Positions 1-10,900 of a stretch of 64,000 nucleotides of DNA are shown here, one piece after another; positions within the stretch are counted from its first letter, which is position 1, and each line of letters begins with the position of its first letter. The translations under genes and the position numbers were made by a program. Where the stretch lies: the NCBI GenBank assembly GCA_941918925.1, contig OW799234.1, positions 117,651,128-117,715,127 of the forward strand, in the 5' to 3' direction. Source of the DNA: Phyto melanocephala. Taxonomy: Eukaryota; Arthropoda; Insecta; Diptera; Rhinophoridae. The notes beneath the pieces are model-generated. The model saw only the letters and a list, made by a program, of their open reading frames with translations, was not told the origin of the DNA and did no database searches.

Positions 1-175
1 ATAGCTGTAAGTTATCATTATTATATATTAATTTAAAGAATCATGCAGTTATTGTTATTAAGACTTTAAATCAAATGGACAATCTAATTTATTTTCTAAG
101 AAAACTTTTTATATCTCAGTAATTCTTTTTTAATTAAAATATTTTATACGAATATTTCTTTAAATTTCACCCTTT

Positions 176-345
176 TTTTGTGTAATTTCTACTATATTAA
201 TTTCAGCCCCCTATAAATTATACACGTATTATATATATATTACGAATCCTTATAGATGGTGGATTTGATTTAGATAAGCCCGTCTCTCCATATATCCATG
301 TGTACGTTCAAATCATCTTCTTAAAGCCGTCAAGTATACTTCAGA
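176..345 (+). repeat. Degenerate muscoid interspersed repeat fragment
   Basis: The stretch reads like a decayed copy of the repeat at 57128-57843. It keeps, in the same order, the TAATTTCTAC word, a TTTC-CC-ATAA block, a TTATAGATGG-GGA-TTGATT block and a CCGTCT remnant. About half of the bases still match. No coding content is seen from 346 to 1000. Confidence 0.45.
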
Positions 346-1008
346 GTTTTGTATAAACAGAACTCACTCTTTGATGCAAACTACCCTTGCAAGTCGTGCA
401 GGTCGTGCAAGTCTAGCAGACAATTTAACTTGTTCTCGACTACAAAAACAAATTCTATTAAATTGCAATTTCCATCACTTGAGCGAATATGCACAACTAA
501 AAATCAGTGCAAATTTGCACAACAGATACACAATTTTTTTACTCTCAGGATTTAAAATCTCCGAAAATTCAATTTCATACAAGGCATTTTTTACCAAAAA
601 AAAAATTGTGATATTATATTTTTCCGTATATTAAGGCATTGTAATTTATTTAAAATTAATTAATTATCTTTTCGGAAAATATTAAAACACAGAATCTTAC
701 TTATTATTTTAAAAAAAGATTTCTTGTTTCTTAAATACCTAAAAAATCAGATCGTTGCCATAAGTTTGCAACACACATGAAAAATGCACTCACGCTTGGT
801 AGAAAAAAATTGCAAAAATGCTACCAAGAGTGAACTCCACTATAGTTTTAGAGAATCAGATATGCCGTCGAGAATATTAATAGTCAATTAAGTATGTAGG
901 GATATTATGAGCTGAGATATGAGCAAAAGATAAAGACTGCCTCAGATTTTGCAGCTTCTCGGCAACGTTTATTACGTTTATGTATAAAGTTCAAATGGTT
1001 TTTATCTT

Positions 1009-1420
1009 ATAATGTAGTTATGCAGGCTGCGTTAAAGCTTTAGGGCAAACTACATTTGAATCCGATTAGTAATTTCATATGAGCAAAAATATCAGAACAT
1101 TCAAACAAACAAACCTTCATATTTATTATATTAGTAGAATAGAATTTATTGCAAATATTTAAGAAAAAACGACTTTGGAGGATAACGTTTATTTTTTCGC
1201 TGGTACGTTTAAATTTTGGACACTCAAAACCTTTAAAAAACCGACTAACTGAATACAAAACAAATATTTATACATATTTCCGCGAAATCACGTGAATATT
1301 GCAATAAGTGGTAGACTATGTGTTAACCTAAGTTCTTTTATATCTGTGTGCCAAGTTTTACAGATTAATTAAAATAAATTAAAATTGTAGAAAAAGCCTG
1401 ATTTGAACCGCATCGATCAC
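1009..1420 (+). repeat. Interspersed repeat, LINE-tail-like, copy 1
   Basis: This is colinear with 4610-5010. Both copies share TGTAGTTATGCAGG/TGTAGTTATCCAGG, a CATATTTATTAT-TTAGTA block, AATATTTAAGAAAAAA, a GACACTC-AA-CCTTT block, GAACTGAATACAAA-type sequence and TGTGTGCCAA. The order and the TGTGTGCCAA(A/G)TTTT motif resemble 3' regions of RTE-type LINEs as I remember them. No open frame is convincing. Confidence 0.5.
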
Positions 1421-1702
1421 CATATTAATATTGACATGAATTTTGTCAAAGCAAAACAGATTTTTACTGTCATTCGCAAAAATATTAGTGTCTGTTGTAG
1501 GGATAACGCCTTTTTTACATTTTATTATATAAAGAGTTGTCTATTTAATTATTAGCATTTTCTAAAATATATTACATATTTATATCAAAAAATTTAGTTT
1601 ATTCTTTTTGCAATCCTTAAAACTACTACTTTATGGTTTTCTTATTTTAAATTATGTTTTCTTAAATAAGACCACAATTAAAATAAAAAAATTTCAAGAA
1701 AA

Positions 1703-2590
1703 ACAAGTAAGAGCGCTATATTCGGCCGTGCCGAATCTTATATACCCTTCACAACGTGTAGTCATGCAATAACAGTAGTTTGTATCACCATTCATCCCAT
1801 ATGAAATACGTATGTATGTACAAACATATAAAAAACACACATATATAAAAACATCCCATTGTAAAATTATAAATTTACGTATGTATGTTAAAAAAAATAA
1901 AAAAAAAAATTTAAAAAAAAACATAAAAAAAAATATATAAAAAAAAAATTTAAAAAAAAAATTTAAAAAAAAAATTTAAAAAAAAAATTAAAAAAAAAAA
2001 TTTTTAAAAAAAAAATTTTTTTAAAAAATAATTAATATAAATAATAAAACAAAAAAAATAAAAAAAAAATTGAAAAAAAAATTTTAAAAAAATAATAAAA
2101 ATATATATAATATATTAAATAAAAAATAAAAAAAAATTAAAAAAAAAATTAAAAAAAAAATTTAAAAAAAAAATATAAAAAATTTTTTTTTGGCTCAGCT
2201 GGGATTCAATGCCACGGTTACTCTAACCAGTATACACGTTTGTATGTATGTATGATGTTGTTGTAATGTTGTTTTTGTGAAAAAAAAATCGAGGTGGTCG
2301 TGGGTTTTTGCTCATATCTCAGATGTTTATGTACCGATGTTTCTGATTTTCAATAGCGATCTACTCCCGAATATTTCTGATATTTTAATACCTCACTCGG
2401 GTCCAAGCGATGTCTGGGGGCTTCAAAAAGTTGATTTCAACATACACACGGACAGACGGTCAGACGGACAGACGGACAGACTGACAGAGCTTAATCGACT
2501 CCCCTATTCATAAGCTTTCAGAAAATATATACTTTATGGGGTCGGAAATGAAAATTGAAGAAATTTCACACGGAAATTATAGGCTTGAAA
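1703..2590 (-). repeat. Muscoid palindromic-end repeat, copy 1
   Basis: This is a long interspersed repeat, inverted relative to the copy at 57128-57843. It starts ACAAGTAA, then carries a 15-base hairpin TTCGGCCGTGCCGAA (1721-1735) and TATACCCTTCACAACGTGTAGTCATGCAAT. An A-rich low-complexity core follows (1885-2190), then GGCTCAGCTGGGATTC, a (GACAGACG)n-like tract (2450-2480), and CATAAGCTTTCAGAAAATAT followed by a GGGGTCGGAAATGAAAATTG block. The far terminus is decayed. It encodes no protein that I recognise. Confidence 0.7.
1885..2190. repeat. A-rich low-complexity core of muscoid repeat
   Basis: The tract is made of runs of A broken by short T runs (AAAAATTTAAAAA units). The copy at 57.5-57.7 kb has the equivalent core, so it belongs to the element and is not a random microsatellite. 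Confidence 0.75.
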
Positions 2591-3900
2591 CAAATACCGT
2601 AAAACGTAAATCGAATTTTTCAAACTAGCAATAGTTCTTAGTTTTATTACAATATAAAAGAGTTAAGATTATTTGTTAATTCCTAAAATTTACTAATATT
2701 TAGAAGTAGTTTTTTTTGTCCTTAAAAGTTAATATTTGAAAACATTTTTTATGTTACACACACAAACAGCAATTAAAAAAAAATATTTTTAAATTAAATT
2801 TAATTAAAATTTGCATCATATCTTAAGTTTTTCTAATAATTTAAAATTTTATTGTTTTTAGTTTTAAGTGTTTTCTGTAAAATTAGAGTTGCAAATATCT
2901 TAGAACTTTTATCCGTAATTGGAAAACTTAATTATAACAATGTCTAGTTCAGTGATTTCCAAACAACAAATATTTCTACCTGTCCAGTTTATTTTTTAAT
3001 TACAAAACATTATTGGCACATTCACAAGGTGTTGTTTTACCATAATTTGAATATTTTGAAAAATTTTAAAATCCCTAAAAATGTAGCAAAAATATTTTTT
3101 TTTTTGGGAAACTATGCAAATACGACAAAGCAACACTTAGGAATTCTTGTGAATGCGGTTTACAGAGCGCCAAAATCACCATGTGGCTTTAAAATTGTAT
3201 AAGTTTTTCGTCTACTTTTGTTATTTTTTCCTTGGATGATTAAAAAGATATAGATAAAGAGATTCACAATTGTTCATAGAATTAGAGTAATAAAATTTTG
3301 TTATTAAAACCAGCGATCAAATATTTGAACATAATGAGCATTTAATCGATATTTTAACTTTAGATTTCGCATTCTGAAGTAATGACCGTTTCTTTAATTA
3401 TCGTCTCAATTAACATGGCACTGCAAAAAATTTTCCACGAACTGTTTAATTTGCAGTACGGAAAATATTAAACGTGTGTAGCAAAGTGTTAACAAAACAC
3501 TACAAATATCCATCGTTACCCTTCTATTTTGCAAGGAGTGGCTCGAACGTCACGACAATATCTCATTTTAAAGAAGATTTACTGTTACAAGAATTAAAAT
3601 TCGCCGTGTATCGAAAACGTTTAAATTTTGCAGACAAATTTTAACTATTGGCCTGGAATTAAAACAATTTCATTAAATACCTGATTTTGAGTAAGGAAGA
3701 ATATTTGCATTAAAGTGACTTTATTAACAAGCAGAACTAAAAGTTCTGGCGTAATGAAAATCAAAGAGCCATACATCGAAGCCAATTGCTTCTGATAAGA
3801 TATATAGTGAAGTGTAACATTATATCCGAATATATTATTAAGCCTTACTTCTTGACAAATGAGTATGGAACTGCTGTAACCGCAAATAGAGAGCATTGTT
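2591..3900. other. AT-rich intronic sequence, nothing recognised
   Basis: No open frame, hairpin or repeat relationship stands out. The part nearest 3900 may be the 5' portion of the transposase relic that follows. Confidence 0.5.
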
Positions 3901-3919
3901 GGTATATGACAAAACATTT

Positions 3920-4240
3920 TTTATATCGTTAAAATAGACCTGAGATGTAGTTTAAGCAGGATGGAGTTACGGCACCTTAAAGTCAAACTTTTTTAAACCG
4001 ATTAATTTTGAGAAATTCGGGAAATGATTGGCCTGCGCATTCGCCAGATTTGTCAACAAACAAACGACTATTTTCTTTTGCGTTATTTGAAGAAGCGAGC
4101 ATATTTAACAAGCTCGAAATAATCCTTAAACTCAAAGCTAACATTGTAACAGGAATCAAAGTGCTACAGCGAAAGATCTTTTAAAAAGTTTTCTAAATTG
4201 AATCTATGATTGCGAATTTAAATAGGGTGGTCAATTAAGT
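3920..4240 (+). pseudogene. Tc1/mariner-type transposase relic (DDE_3 family), C-terminal part
   Basis: Broken reading frames still show two catalytic blocks of an insect DDE transposase. The first is FKQDGVT near 3947, matching the FQQDGAT motif that carries the second catalytic Asp. The second is DWPAHSPDLS near 4029, matching WPPRSPDL with the region of the third Asp, followed by a helix with LKLKANI. A stop precedes FKQDG and the two blocks lie in different frames. It belongs to the same broad family as the relics at 22.3, 40.4, 46.1 and 54.6 kb. It cannot encode an active enzyme. Confidence 0.6.
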
Positions 4241-4351
4241 GTCACAATTTACCATTAATAGTATAAAACAATATATATAAATGATAAGGTTATTAAATAC
4301 TTAAGCCTGGTGCTGACTTTAAGCCCACTCCGTGTATTCACAAATAAAGTG

Positions 4352-4625
4352 TATGGATAACTAGCCCGGTGGACCAGTAAGTAGTGTGCTGGTCTGCTAG
4401 TTTGAGGGTTGCGGGTTCAATTCCCGCCAGACTAAGTATTTCCCTGCTTCTCTTTCTCCTTTCTATTCTAGTTCTACTTTTTTATTCAGGTATCAGAAAG
4501 GGAGCAATATAATGGACCTAAGTGAGCTACACAAAAGCTGCCTGTTCTACCTACCTAACCTGTGCCCGCGACTTCGTCTGCGTAGTTATCGGCATTAAAG
4601 GTAGCCTCTTTATGTAGTTATCCAG
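4352..4625 (+). mobile_element. tRNA-derived SINE
   Basis: A tRNA-like head (about 4363-4436) carries a pol III A box (TGGACCAGTAAG, 4370-4381) and a B box (GGTTCAATTCC, 4414-4424) at a plausible spacing. A tRNA-unrelated body follows, with ATGGACCTAAGTGAGCTACA, CTACCTACCTAACCTG and CGCGACTTCGTCTGCGT. The last motif is common at arthropod LINE and SINE tails. The head lacks a good acceptor-stem pairing, so it is a SINE promoter and not a working tRNA. Confidence 0.72.
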
Positions 4626-5010
4626 GTTGTTATATATTTGTGTGACGAATTTTATTTAATCATACAAACATTCATATTTATTATAGGTATTAGTATAATA
4701 GAACTTAGTGCAAATATTTAAGAAAAAAAAACGTCTGCAGACGATGTTGGATGATTAAATTTTAGACACTCGAAGCCTTTGAACAACTGACGAACTGAAT
4801 ACAAAAAAAAAAAAATATTTTTCGCATAATTCGCGAATTTGCCTGGCCTTTGTGATACAGGTTGTTGCCTATATGTTAATATAGGTTGTTTTCTAATTGT
4901 GTGCCAAATTTTGTTTATTTGCATTCAGTATTTTCTGCATTATTAAGTAACAAATATCCAAACAAACAAATATACAAACATTCACAATTATTAAGTATAT
5001 TTATTTATTT
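4610..5010 (+). repeat. Interspersed repeat, LINE-tail-like, copy 2
   Basis: It is colinear with 1009-1420 and joined directly to the SINE body. It ends in TGTGTGCCAAATTTTG, then TTCAGTATTTTCTGCAT, AAGTAACAAATATCCAAAC and ACAAACATTCAC. That order matches what I remember of RTE-type LINE 3' ends. The SINE may borrow this LINE tail for retrotransposition. Confidence 0.55.
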
Positions 5011-5350
5011 ATGGATAATTTCTTAGTTATTAAATTATTTCTTATATTTTCTTAATATATATATTTTTATTCGAAAGTCCTCTAAAATAATCAAGCGTTC
5101 CGATTAGGTTTTAAAACTAAAGTTTCTCGAAGATCTGCTTAAAAACTTGTTTGAAAACTTTTAGATATTTGCCAAATGAAGTATTTACAAATTGTTTTTT
5201 TATAAAAGTAAATTAAATTAAAATTTTTAAAAATGTGCTTTTTTTACGTAAGGACAACTTATTATATGTGTGTATGCAAAAACATTTCCTATCGGAACCC
5301 AGCTAGGATTGGGAATTACTGTTTTAACTTTCTTTGAACACAAATACATA

Positions 5351-5470
5351 CAGTGAGGTGCACAAATGAGTACATGTTTGTACTTTGACCACTTTTTATG
5401 TCATAGAAATAAAAGTAATAAAGCAAATTCAAATTTTTTTTTTGTAGTTTATTTAGTATTAGGTACTTAA
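5351..5470 (+). repeat. Left terminal inverted repeat of Tc1-like element
   Basis: This is a 120-bp arm pairing with 6721-6840. The mismatches are three single substitutions and a two-base A/T shift in the homopolymer stretch. Confidence 0.93.
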
Positions 5471-5754
5471 TAAGAATATATAAGATCTGTAACAAAATGC
5501 ATCAAGCACCAAGAAAAAAACGAAAAAAAACCAAATTAACTTTTATGTACTCAATTTTGCACTTTTGCATTTTATGCAGAATTTGAAGAAAATAAATGAA
5601 AAAGTATCGTTATTTTTCAATCTATTTGCATAAGCTCGACATTATTTAAATGGCGTGTGGTAAAAACATTGTGCAAATTTTTGAACAAAAATCATTTTAT
5701 TTGAAATCAAATAAATTCCTAACAATAATAAATAATAAAGAAACTTTCAAAAAT

Positions 5755-6645
5755 CTCCGAGGAGAGCATTCGGGCTATGACTAAAATAGGCTGTTCTATC
5801 CGGGAAATTGCAAAAGAACTTAAAGTGAGTCAATCATAAGTCATAAGGGTACAAAAACGGTGTTCCGTTGTTCCCAAGCCTCAAGTTATAGGTCGGAAAA
5901 AACTTCTTACTAATGCGGACGCCCGTCTAATGATAAGAGAAATGAAAATAGATAAGTTTTTAGCACCAAAAGATGCTTCGTTAGCAATCGGAAAACCCGT
6001 TAGTCGGTGGACAGCATGTAGAGCCCTTTGCGATATTGGTTATATTGCAGCAGTAAAAAAACAAAAACCTGTATTGTCGGAAAAAAATGTAAAGGCATGG
6101 TTAAAATTTGCCAAAGAGCACAAAACTAGGACAGTGGACGACTGGAAACGTGTGATCTGGCCAGACGAATCCAAATTTAACCGTTTCCAATTCGACGGTA
6201 AACAATATTGCTGGCGCCGCCCTGGTGAAGAAATTCAAAGGCGCCATGTGTAGAAGCACGGGGGAGAAAACGTCGTGGTATGGGGTTGCTTTACGTGGTG
6301 GGACCTTGGACCACTGCAAAAAATTGATAACATAATGAAGAAAGAAGACTATTTGAGAATTTTGCAGACTTATCTTTCCGATTTTTTAGATAAGAGCGCC
6401 TATCCTGCAGAAGAAGTAATTTCTCAGAAGGATGGTGATAAAAAACACACGTCCAAAATCGTGAAAGAATAGCTTTGGCAGCGGATCCAAAATGAATGGA
6501 AGATTATTCCAAAAGAAATTATACTGAAATTGTTGGAGAGTATGCCAAATCGCATAAATGATGTCTTACAAAATAAAGAGCTTTGGACTAAATATTCAAA
6601 ATATTCGTATTTCGCAAGATTTTTCAACGGTGCAAAATTGAGTAC
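5755..6645 (+). pseudogene. Degenerate Tc1-like transposase
   Basis: This is a cut-and-paste DDE/D transposase that would have mobilised the surrounding element. In order it shows an HTH segment (RAMTKIGCSIREIAKELKVS), a linker, a run from 5930 to 6253 with the first catalytic Asp in WPDESKFN (about 6164), the VVWGCF strand after a stop, and the second Asp in QKDGDKKHTSK (about 6431). The usual block with the third acidic residue (WPxxSPDLNPIENLW) is missing: the frame jumps from HTSKIVKE and a stop straight to LWQRIQNEWKIIP. A stop in the HTH, one at 6251, one at about 6470 and this internal deletion make it non-functional. The C-terminal helix (ESMPNRINDVLQ) is still readable. Confidence 0.9.
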
Positions 6646-6720
6646 ATTGGAGTTGTTTTCGTTTTCTTTATTTTTTTCTTAGAAATTAATGCTTTATGTT
6701 TTGAATTTAACACTGTTTTG

Positions 6721-6840
6721 TTAAGTACCTAATACTAAATAAACTACAAAAAAAATTTTTGAATTTGCTTTATTACTTTTATTTCTATTACATAAAAAGT
6801 GCTCAAAGTACAAACTTGTACTCATTTGTGCACCTCACTG
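6721..6840 (-). repeat. Right terminal inverted repeat of Tc1-like element
   Basis: The partner arm of 5351-5470 ends GTGCACCTCACTG and is followed by the TA duplication. Confidence 0.93.
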
Positions 6841-6842
6841 TA

Positions 6843-8138
6843 TATACATACTGACAGTTATCGTTGTTGTAATAGTATTTGTTGTTGTCTACTAATTTAG
6901 TTAGAAGTTGGTTTATTACAACATGTAATAGCAATTAATTTTCGACACATTAATTATAAAAGATTAACATGATGAGATAATGTAGTTTCAGTTAAATATA
7001 ACAAACGCTACTTTGATGTGTTATTTGAAAAAACGTCAGACATCAAAAGGGGTCAGAAAATTTCAGTAATTTCATTTAATGTTAAACACTATCATGTGTA
7101 CGATCTTGCCAGTTATAAAGTAGAGTAGTTAAGTTGAGAACATATTTTGTATAAACAATTTATAAAGCGATTTTGGTACTCCATACTAAACTAACTAGAA
7201 GCAAATTTTATCAAACTAGATTTAAATTTTAATCTAAGATGTAACTCTGATAATTAAAAAAGTATAAAAAAAGCTCTATAGAGCTTGACAGGGGAGAATA
7301 AAAAATGTTCCATTACAATTTTTTTTATTTAAAAATTTTTTAAATTTTTATAAAAAAGAAATTGAAAAATCATCGTTAATAAGTTTTATAATTTAATTTG
7401 CTTGATAGAATTTCCCGTTTAAGTTGTCTCATTTAACTATGCAATATATTTGTAGTTATTTTCTTAAAAATTATTTAAACATAAATTTGTTTTCTATTTT
7501 TTTTTTTTTTTCGTTAAACTTAAAATTTTGAAAATTGTTTATATACATATTTTTGCAAAATTTTGCCAGCTGCATTGTTGAATAAAAATTTATTATGCAA
7601 TAGATAAAAAAAAACACATCCCTAAATAAAAACAAAAAACTATTTCAGCTGTAACTAAAAAAGATATAACGAAGAAATTGAAAATTTATTTTCGTTCTAA
7701 TTTTTCCACGAAAAAATAAAATTACTGTTAAGATACTGGCAAAGGAAAGTTCTTATACATTTAGGAACAGAACGAATGAAAACTTTTTGTTTCTGTATAT
7801 TCATTTGGTTTTTTTTTTTTTTTTTGGGAAGCAACAGAAAAACTTTACGGGCGTCACATTTAACTTGAATGCATATTATTTTTGTAGCAGCTCAGCCTAA
7901 GAAAAAGACGAATAAATATCTTTGCTATGACTATAATAGTTTTCCAGAGTAATATTTTAGGTTTTTCTTTGGAAAGTTTATCGTTGTTTTTTTTTTCGAA
8001 ATAAATGTGAATTTTGTTTATTTGATGTTATTGTAGCCAAAAAATAATGCATATATAATTTAGCATAAAATGTAGTTATGTAGAATAAATTTTGTGCATA
8101 ATTTTTATATTGCTAGATAAAGTTTACTTCTTTGACTA
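6843..8138. other. AT-rich intronic sequence, nothing recognised
   Basis: There are homopolymer runs but no open frame, terminal repeat or gene-like segment that I can support. Confidence 0.5.
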
Positions 8139-8288
8139 TTATTGTTTCACTTTAACAAAGAAAATAAAAAGTAAAAGACGGGTTTTATGTTGAGCGGAAA
8201 TAATAAAAATGTTAATGAAATAAAGTTTAATTTTTGAAAGTTTTATTTTTATACAAAACAGTAAATAATGAGCAAAAATATATAAAGT

Positions 8289-8430
8289 AAAATAAAGGTT
8301 AATTCTAACAACAACACATGAACTTAAGAAATAAAACAAAATAAAGGTTAATTCTAACAACAACACATGAACTTAAGAAATAAAACAAAATAAAGGTTAA
8401 TTCTAACAACAACACATGAACTTAAGAAAC
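8289..8430. repeat. 49-bp tandem repeat, about 2.9 identical copies
   Basis: The unit AAAATAAAGGTTAATTCTAA... recurs with a strict period of 49 bp, with GGTTAATTC at 8297, 8346 and 8395. There is no difference over the full units. The last copy stops after GAACTTAAGAAAC. Such identity in an otherwise decayed intron implies a recent expansion or an assembly artefact. Confidence 0.95.
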
Positions 8431-8839
8431 AAGAGTATGTGATTTTCAAAAGGGAGAAAATTTAATTTATGAAAAGTGTTCAAAGTGTTCTGGGTTTACC
8501 AGATGCTGAGACAGAATTCCGAAAAAATATAATTTTCCACATAAATCGGACCTTACTTACATACGTTATGGAATTATGTAGATAAAATCTATATTATTTT
8601 TAGAGCGTATTTTTTATGGTACTCTTTATAGAGAAATACTGACTTTTGACGACACGGTTCTGTTTCGGCATTATAAGTCGAATAAATACGATTTTATTTG
8701 TTTGTTTTTTTTCTACAAGGTGTGCAAAAATATTTTTAATTGGTTAAGTTACAAAATGTGTAGAAATAATCAAAATTTTAGAAACCATTTATTTTGGCTC
8801 GATATGGCCACCTTTTGCCTTGGTCATTATCTTCTATCG

Positions 8840-9215
8840 GTTAAAAAAAATTAGATGCATTCTGCACGAATATGATATTTCGGTACATTAGCTGATTCCC
8901 GTATAATGACTTCCTACAGATTATTAATAGTACCATAGGTTTTAGTGCTTACCTTGATCTCCAAAATAATCTATCGGATTTGCATCTACTGAATCCGAAT
9001 GTGGAGGAAATGTGGAACATGGGTATTTAACCATCTTGGTTTTAACAAACTTAGTATGATGCATCTTGTTGGAACATCCATGGTATACTTCTAAAATATT
9101 GCGGCACTTAAGCAGCCTCTAAAACATTTTTCCGTCCTTGAAACCGGGCCCAATGAAAACGATTTCATAGCACCCGTCGGCTATTATAGTTGACCACACA
9201 ACTACTTGAGATACA
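8840..9215 (-). pseudogene. Tc1-like transposase relic
   Basis: The minus strand carries, across shifting frames, a core block ADGCYEIVFIGPGFKDGKMF (about 9180-9120), MFQQDA (about 9075) with the second catalytic Asp, and FPPHSDSVDANPIDYFGDQ (about 9020-8960), which matches the PPHSPDLNPIENLWG motif with the third acidic residue. A C-terminal helix follows (EVIIRESANVPKYHIRAECI). No terminal repeats were found. It is a dead, older copy, distinct from the element at 5.35-6.84 kb. Confidence 0.6.
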
Positions 9216-9219
9216 AAAT

Positions 9220-10284
9220 TACTTCGGGTTTAGTTTATAAGCTTAAGTTTTCGTGAGTGTGTCAAGTTAAGTAAACACAAACATTTTAAGAAATTATGAA
9301 TTGCGTAATAGACATTTTTTTTCTTATCGGAAGGCACAGTGTCTGAAAGTTCCCTACGTTTATTATAAAAAAAAGGCATTAAAAAACACTTCAGTGAGCG
9401 CAATTTAGTGTAAAAAGAGACAGCACTGATAGAATTAAAGATTACGCCATACGTATGATTTTACTTTAGATGACGTATATAGCCGACAATAAAAATTTTC
9501 CAAATAAAAAGTCAGAGGAAAAATGTTTTTAATGTAACAAATCAAATGAGTTAGATGTAAAGTCATTGTTAAGTATACACAGATCTTTGTTTTTGTTTTA
9601 TTTATAACATATTTATAAAAACCATAAGTATTCCTTTATATGTGATAAGAATACAATTTCGTGTAAAATAATGTTTATGTTTGGAAAAAAAAATAAAAAA
9701 AGTCCATCATTCTAGGTATTCGGTGTGTATTGCGTGAGAGTTGGCATTACTATAATTAAAATGACTTTCGCTCTTTAAATTATTAGGCAATAGGAACATG
9801 GTTGCACAAAGTCTTAGTACCAATATGAGTTGTCAGTTTGTTTTATGTGTGAAATAAACAATTATCTGCAAAAAATATAAGTATTATTTGAAAGCTTACA
9901 ATACTGTTATTAAAATCATTGGCAGTTTTAAATTATAAACCAATAGGAACACAGCTTGACTGACGTCATTGGCAAGACATAAGCAAAAAATTTCAATTTT
10001 ATTCGCATTAGGGCGTAAATTTTCTACTGAGCAGTTTTATTGAGCAGTCTTCATTCCAGTCAATCTAATGCATCTGTTATTCATATTACTGAATTCTCAC
10101 TACATGTCCTAACTAGCTTAGTTTTTGCACTTTGGTTCGTTATTTTGCACTAATATCTCCAATCGTACGACTATCTATGACGATACTTGTGATAGGTCTA
10201 CTGATTTTAAGGAACAACATTCTTTCAAAAACCTAAGGAACAGCTCCATCTTCTAGCATGCTAGCGTCATGGGCTTGTGTGTGT
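9220..10284. other. Intronic sequence with weak internal repeats
   Basis: AAATTAT-(A/G)-CAATAGGAACA(T/C)-G recurs near 9777 and 9935, suggesting remnants of one repeat. No gene or terminal repeat is supported. Confidence 0.4.
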
Positions 10285-10285
10285 A

Positions 10286-10900
10286 ATTTCTGTGTTTTCA
10301 TGGGCAACCACGTATGTCTTAAAATCAAATTTTTCAGCACAGCCACAAAACCATTTTATGTAAAACAACGGGTTAGGTATTTAACTTTTTAATTTATTTT
10401 TTACCATTCATGTCAATAAAGATCTTAAAACATTCTTATAAAAATTTTATACAAATATCGATTAAAAATTACATCATAGCGAATACCAAAGTAAACAAAG
10501 TGGTATGAAGACTAAAAGTGTGTACATATAAAGCAGCGTATATCAACGTAGGTTGTACACAAGTAATTATTCTCCTTCTAGTAAACTGAAAGATTATTAG
10601 AAAATAACATTTAAATGTGTGCAGAAATAACAAGGTATGTGGTTGTGTGTTTTTCTAAAAAATTAAATAATTTGTTAGTAAGCACACGTAAGTCAACATA
10701 CCGCATTAGTGCGGAACGCTTTTTGAATATATGTATATAGAATTTACGTTGTCATGCCATTAAAAAATCGGAATGGGTCCATCTTATTTCAAAAATATTT
10801 AAAATCAAGTAAAGGGCGTTTAAAACCAAGCAATATGGCATTATTAACTCAAAATCGTAAGAAATTAACATGCGCGGTGTCCCATGAAAACCACAGATAT
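10286..10900. mobile_element. TIR element (CTGTGGTTTTCATGGG family), long copy
   Basis: The left end CTGTGTTTTCATGGGCAACC (10290) and the right end CCCATGAAAACCACAGATAT (10900) are inverted repeats. The interior is homologous to the short copy at 55782-56001: ACGTATGTCTTAAAATCAAA after the left end, and GTTTAAAACCAAGCAATATG before the right end. This copy has about 340 bp of extra middle sequence. It encodes nothing recognisable, so it is a non-autonomous element. Confidence 0.72.

Larger units (their letters stand above)
5351..6840 (+). mobile_element. Tc1-like transposon with 120-bp terminal inverted repeats
   Basis: The complete element of 1,490 bp begins CAGTGAGGTGCACAAATGAG (5351) and ends with its complement (6840). 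TA at 5349-5350 and at 6841-6842 is the expected target duplication. The inverted repeats are 120 bp each (5351-5470 and 6721-6840) and differ at only 5 positions by my count. A broken transposase gene lies between them. The good arm identity suggests a fairly recent insertion. Confidence 0.93.

Noticed and set aside
1494..1512. TAGGGATAAC, resembling the start of the I-SceI homing site
   Set aside because: Only the first ten bases match; the remainder diverges and no homing endonuclease is present.
2190..2215. A-box and B-box-like words GGCTCAGCTGG and GGGATTCAATGCC in the muscoid repeat
   Set aside because: They are adjacent instead of about 30-60 bp apart, so they cannot form a type 2 pol III promoter.
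4363..4436. Possible functional tRNA gene
   Set aside because: A and B boxes are present, but the acceptor stem does not pair well and the sequence continues into a SINE body.
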